This document shows positions 16,001 through 18,263 of a stretch of DNA of 18,263 nucleotides, in pieces. The DNA is from DASYQV01 sp036005125 (GTDB lineage: Bacteria; Acidobacteriota; Vicinamibacteria; Vicinamibacterales; UBA2999): the NCBI GenBank assembly GCA_036005125.1, contig DASYQV010000184.1, positions 1-18,263 on the forward strand, in the 5' to 3' direction. The notes below the pieces were generated by a model. That model was not told the origin of the DNA. It saw only the letters and a program-made list of their open reading frames with translations, and searched no databases. Positions within the stretch are counted from its first letter, which is position 1. Each line of letters starts with the position of its first letter. The position numbers and the translations under genes are program-made.

Positions 16001-16374
16001 AAAGTTCCAGGCGGCATGTTGCGGATCTGGAGCTGGCACTGCGTGACGATCTGCGACATTGCGAGATCCACCTGGGCATCGGGGTGGAAATAGACCCGGA
16101 CGACAGAAACGCTCTGATGAGATTGTGACTCGATATGCTCGACGCCGGTGACATTGGACGTGATCTGGCGTTCGAAATTCGTGACGATGCGGCTCTCCAT
16201 CTCTTCCGGGGAGAGCCCGCTGTATTGCCAGACAATGCTCACCACCGGGAGATCGATGTAGGGAAAGATGTCCACCGGCATGGTGGCAATCGAGACCCCG
16301 CCCAGAATGACGATGAGCAGCGCCGCGACCACGAACGTGTACGGGCGCCGAAGCGCGAGCCTGACGATCCACAT
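13036..16374 (-). CDS. RND-family inner-membrane efflux pump (AcrB/HAE-type)
   Basis: 1112 residues, slightly longer than the usual 1030-1060. Standard RND layout: TM1 (about 10-30), a periplasmic porter loop, TM2-6 (335-480), TM7 (540-556), a second porter/docking loop, and TM8-12 (925-1082). The proton-relay aspartates are in TM4 as GILVDDATVEIEN (D401, D402). In the TM10 region the sequence is GVATANSILLVVFANDE, so the lysine found in AcrB-type 'AKNAIL' pumps is not seen. A Ser/Gly/Thr/Ala-rich stretch at about 803-850 is an apparent insertion in the docking region. The last 27 residues are a charged tail (TNHESRLQEEAEHERREE...) whose first part is translated from a repeat fragment. Substrate class cannot be given; VDDATVEIEN favours the multidrug branch over heavy-metal pumps. 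First gene of a pump-adaptor operon. Confidence 0.95.
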   Translation of the reverse strand: MWIVRLALRRPYTFVVAALLIVILGGVSIATMPVDIFPYIDLPVVSIVWQYSGLSPEEMESRIVTNFERQITSNVTGVEHIESQSHQSVSVVRVYFHPDAQVDLAMSQIVTQCQLQIRNMPPGTFPPQILKYDAASVPILQLGLSSQTLKEQELFDLGNNFIRTPLATVQGATVSYPFGGKSRQVLVDLKLDELYAKRLSPIDVSNALNLQNLILPAGTAKFGGVEYPVRLNSSLPTINEFNNLPIRSVNGATIYMKDVATVHDGFNPQTSIVRTNGARGVLLTVTRNGRASTLAIVNAVKNELPKIMGRVTQELKLSTFGDQSLFVRAAIGGVVRETLIAAALTGAVILLFLGSWRSTLIVCISIPLSILTSISILRLLGETINVMTLGGLALAVGILVDDATVEIENTHRNLGMGKPLVRAVLDGASQIAVPTFVSTLSICIVFVPVLLLTGTAQYLFTPLAMAVVFAMTASYLLSRTLVPTMVHHLLRSEVAVHQAGGHGGSGILWSVHRRMNALFERFRYRYMGLLEWSLDHRMPMLLGFVLVALGSLWLVGMIGRDFFPDVDAGTLRLHARLPPGTRIEQTEVRFADIEQEIRRTLPAGEIDTILDNIGIPNAWSSLAQGDVPNVAATDGEIVISLNRERHGPVRDYEVLLRRRLSETFPDTIFFFEPANITNQILNFGLPAPIDLQVVGYNATENYKVADRLRGRITRIPGAADVHIHQVFQQPQLNLNVDRVKAGQMGLTQRDVTSSMLISLSGNNQVAPSFWLNPATGVNYNVGVQTSQYRIDSLDELLRTPVTAATNTVAETTPGSIAGSAGAGNASVGSSPSGTSQAYGNPGALTTGTAQLLSNLVDVKRSYGPVVINHYNVAPVFDVYANIDRRDLGSVGAEVEKIMNEERPNLPRGTTLTMRGEYDTMQSSFFRLGLGIVFAVVLVYLLMVVNFQSWLDPFIILTALPGAMAGILWMLFVTRTTLSVPSLMGSIMAIGVATANSILLVVFANDERTAVPLARNAMLSAGYARLRPVLMTAMAMIFGMLPMAIGLSEGGEQNAPLGRAVIGGLLGATVTTLFIVPIIYSYLRTKPPTNHESRLQEEAEHERREELAGELVP
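13098..13111 (-). repeat. Heptad-repeat fragment inside the 3' end of the pump gene
   Basis: The plus strand reads GTGATTCGTGATTTGTG around 13097-13113, matching the 7-bp units of the intergenic arrays. In the pump reading frame it encodes TNHESRL (residues 1088-1094), just after the last membrane helix. Confidence 0.6.
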
Positions 16375-16425
16375 ATGTCAACCCCGGGAGTTGTCGTCCG
16401 GGCAAATCATAGATTCATCCGCTGT

Positions 16426-17412
16426 TCACCGGTTCTGCGTTGTGCCGGGATCGACGCTCAGCCGCTCCCACGTGATCATGCTCGGCTCGCGACCCTCGCT
16501 TTTCGCGGCCTGTAAAGTCGTCGGCACCGTGAAGGTCGTTGACAACACGCGCAGGACGAGCCGGTTGCCTACGAACTCGTAGAATCGTTGCCCGTTCGTG
16601 CCGACCGACGCGGGAATCGTATGCCCGACGCGCTGGTGCACGATGTACCGGTCCTGCTCATTGACCGTAAAGGGGCCGAAGTAGCTCGCATAGCCCCTCA
16701 GCGCGGCCTTCGCCTCGTCTGGCGTTGGCGCATCGCCCGCGTATCTTTTTCGTCCCCCCGGCATGATGTGAACCGCCATCTGTCCGGCGGAGGTATAGAT
16801 GATGAACCCTCTTCTTTCGTCCCGATTCGTCGTTGCCGGCTGCGCGCTCTGACCCTCGTTCGGGACCAGCTTCCAGAAGCCGATGAGCCGGCGCTGGACG
16901 GGCGTCAGCGTCGTCAAGTCTGGAAGACGTTCCCACGTCAGGGCATGCTCGACGCCCTTTGCACGCAAAGGCAGCTTCAATGTCAGCCGGTTGCCGGAAA
17001 CCGCAAAGGAGCTCTTCTGACTGCCGTCGGTCAGGTTGGGATCGAGGCTCCCGTCGAAATGAAACGACACGGATTTCGCCGCCTGATCGACGGCGTACGT
17101 GCCGAAGTACGAAGTGTAGCTTTCCAGCGCGGCTTTCGCTTCCGCAGGCGTGGGCTCGGCGCCCGCGTACTTCTGCCGGCCGCCCTGCATGATCGCGATG
17201 CCGACGTATTTGTCAGGGTCGAACATCATCAGGCCGACCGGGCTCGCCCCGTTCGGGGCCGGCGACACGCTGACCAGCTTCCAAGTACCGACCAACGCAT
17301 TCGTCGAGCTCGCGCGGCCGCTGGTTCCCGACGATCGCTGCGTAGACTGCGCCGACGTGAGCGCCACGCTCAACGCGACGGCCACAAGCGTCCCGACGAA
17401 AATCCTGCGCAT
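16426..17412 (-). CDS. Secreted protein with two tandem lipocalin-like (Lipocalin_5) domains
   Basis: 328 residues from the ATG at 17412, which has GGAGG 5 bases upstream; the adjacent ATG at 17415 is too close to that site, and the frame out to 17622 crosses an intergenic hairpin. Signal peptide 1-21 (VGTLVAVALSVALTSA). Domain 1 spans about 41-162 and domain 2 about 176-317. Each has a G-[TF]-W-K-L-V start, a block GGR[QK][KR]YAG..PTP.EAKAAL..Y.SYFG[TP][YF] (77-107 and 219-249), a GNRL.L[KR] strand and a TWERL end (159-163 and 314-318). This internal duplication is plain to see. Single-domain relatives are annotated as lipocalin-like proteins, probably binding small ligands; no ligand is known here. 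The gene ends 51 bp before the RND pump start, so co-transcription is possible. Confidence 0.84.
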   Translation of the reverse strand: MRRIFVGTLVAVALSVALTSAQSTQRSSGTSGRASSTNALVGTWKLVSVSPAPNGASPVGLMMFDPDKYVGIAIMQGGRQKYAGAEPTPAEAKAALESYTSYFGTYAVDQAAKSVSFHFDGSLDPNLTDGSQKSSFAVSGNRLTLKLPLRAKGVEHALTWERLPDLTTLTPVQRRLIGFWKLVPNEGQSAQPATTNRDERRGFIIYTSAGQMAVHIMPGGRKRYAGDAPTPDEAKAALRGYASYFGPFTVNEQDRYIVHQRVGHTIPASVGTNGQRFYEFVGNRLVLRVLSTTFTVPTTLQAAKSEGREPSMITWERLSVDPGTTQNR

Positions 17413-17448
17413 CATATCCTCCTCTGGCGGCGAGGAAACGGAGGCTAA

Positions 17449-17535
17449 GGAGATAACGGTTTCACACAGAGGCACAGAGAAACGGAGAAGAAGAAGCTCC
17501 GTTCCTCTGTTTCTCTGTGTAAAACCGTTTCCTCC
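17449..17535. repeat. Long imperfect hairpin (39-bp arms, 9-base loop)
   Basis: 17449-17487 and 17497-17535 are near reverse complements: GGAG..AACGGTTT.ACACAGAG..ACAGAG.AACGGAG against CTCCGTT.CTCTGT..CTCTGTGT.AAACCGTT...CTCC, with a few mismatches and an AAGAAGAAG loop. It fills the gap between the cyclase stop (17558) and the lipocalin-gene start (17412). It could end or attenuate transcription, or be a mobile-type palindromic repeat; no ORF or U-tract is present. Confidence 0.85.
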
Positions 17536-17557
17536 GACGCCTCCGTTATCTACGCCC

Positions 17558-18263
17558 CTAGAACATCGCAATCGGATTGATCGGCGACCCCGTGCCGCCC
17601 GGCACGCGGGCCGGCGCCACAATCAACATGAATTCCCAACGCTTCAACCGGGCGGCCGTGTCGGCGACCGCCTCGAGGTCGAGATTATCCAGCAGGTTCA
17701 TCCCTCGCGCGACGATCGCGAACCGGTGGATCACCGGATAGGTGCCGCCGGACGGCAGCGTGACGCCCTCAATCGGTCCGGTCTCGTGCGCGGTGTCCCC
17801 GCCGAGCAGCATCACGTCGCGATCTTTCAGGAATGGCAGAAAAGACGGGTCGAAGCCTGAGCTCCGTCCCGGTCCCACCGCGGCGCGGCGTGCCCACCGA
17901 CCCGTGCGCAGCAGCAGCGCATCGCCCTGGCCCACCTGCACGCCGGCCTGCTTCTCCCATGCCTCGATCTCGTCGCGGTACACGCGTGTGCCCGGTTCGA
18001 GATACGGTACGCCCTTGAGACGCGGAATGTCGATGAGGACCGCACGCGTCACCAGCCCGTCCTTGAGCGCCGTGATTCCCATCTTCGAGCAGCCGCCGCT
18101 CGTGACGGTCTGTCGAAAGTCGACCCCGTTATAGAGCTTGTCCTTGTACGCCACGTGACAGAGCGCATCGAGGTGAGAGAACGTCCCGCCGTGATAATCG
18201 ATGTCGAATCGGTCGGTGGCGTTCTGCCGCTCGGGACTGACCGTCATCTGCAGCACATAAGGG
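17558..18263 (-). CDS. Cyclase-family metal-dependent hydrolase (kynurenine formamidase-like fold), N-terminus beyond window
   Basis: The frame stays open to the window edge (…PYVLQMTVSPER), so the beginning of the gene is missing; a GTG at 18256 is internal. About 235 C-terminal residues are visible. Numbering from that GTG, YHGGTFSHLDALCH (21-34) carries the family's metal-binding H-x-D-x-x-x-H core (H28, D30, H34). VLIDIPRLKG, GDALLLRTGRW, LGGDTAHE (151-158), the later His at about 177 and the GTGSPINPIAMF tail are typical of the cyclase family (PF04199), which hydrolyses amide or ester bonds such as N-formylkynurenine. Members of this 'HLDALCH' subgroup are mostly uncharacterised, so the substrate is not assigned. 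It lies 145 bp upstream of the lipocalin-like gene, on the same strand, with a hairpin between. Confidence 0.88.
   Translation of the reverse strand, partial: PYVLQMTVSPERQNATDRFDIDYHGGTFSHLDALCHVAYKDKLYNGVDFRQTVTSGGCSKMGITALKDGLVTRAVLIDIPRLKGVPYLEPGTRVYRDEIEAWEKQAGVQVGQGDALLLRTGRWARRAAVGPGRSSGFDPSFLPFLKDRDVMLLGGDTAHETGPIEGVTLPSGGTYPVIHRFAIVARGMNLLDNLDLEAVADTAARLKRWEFMLIVAPARVPGGTGSPINPIAMF

Overview
The window is GC-rich, tightly coded bacterial DNA, most likely from a soil Acidobacteriota of the Vicinamibacteria type. That guess rests on the families present: paralogous secreted proteins with the 'R-T-x-D-G-x-P-D-L-x-G-x-W' opening, a c-type cytochrome fused to a copper monooxygenase-like module, a secreted PQQ-type propeller, a 'HLDALCH'-type cyclase and PEGA proteins. 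It is an inference from family distribution, because no rRNA or other marker gene is present. No tRNA, rRNA, CRISPR array, phage gene or transposase gene was seen.

Layout. 1-1001: an outer-membrane beta-barrel-like protein (-). 1002-1317: an intergenic stretch packed with palindromic repeats. 1318-2073: a secreted Gly/His-rich PEGA protein (+). 2223-4573 (-): a two-gene unit in which a secreted protein of unknown function precedes a secreted heme/copper protein that keeps all six copper ligands of the PHM/DBM monooxygenases. 4794-5687 (-): a RodZ-like membrane protein ending in a PEGA domain. 5899-7362 (-): a multi-spanning GT-C type glycosyltransferase. 7363-7877: mostly non-coding, with a perfect cruciform-type repeat. 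7878-9983 (-): two adjacent members of one secreted family. 10187-11455 (+): a secreted PQQ-like beta-propeller. 11644-16374 (-): an RND efflux system with the pump gene first and the membrane-fusion protein second. 16426-17412 (-): a secreted protein with two lipocalin-like domains. 17558-18263 (-): a cyclase-family metalloenzyme cut by the window end.

The genes fall into short, mostly minus-strand units dominated by envelope and periplasmic functions: secreted redox and unknown proteins, efflux, and a cell-wall/lipid-linked sugar theme (RodZ-like protein plus GT-C enzyme). No single pathway ties the window together. No outer-membrane TolC partner for the RND pump is present.

The most distinctive non-coding signal is a set of dispersed structured repeats confined almost wholly to gene boundaries: (i) a composite palindrome around GTACAAAATT, three copies; (ii) a GTAGGCC...TTTAG...GGCCTAC palindrome that stands alone at 7794-7854 and brackets element (i) elsewhere; (iii) inverted arrays of 7-bp units (ATTCATG / AATCAAG) full of GANTC sites at three gene boundaries, with a fragment inside the 3' end of the pump gene; (iv) a 98-bp inverted repeat at 1033-1130; (v) a 39-bp-arm hairpin at 17449-17535. 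Many apparent long ORFs on the opposite strand are shadows caused by high GC at third codon positions.
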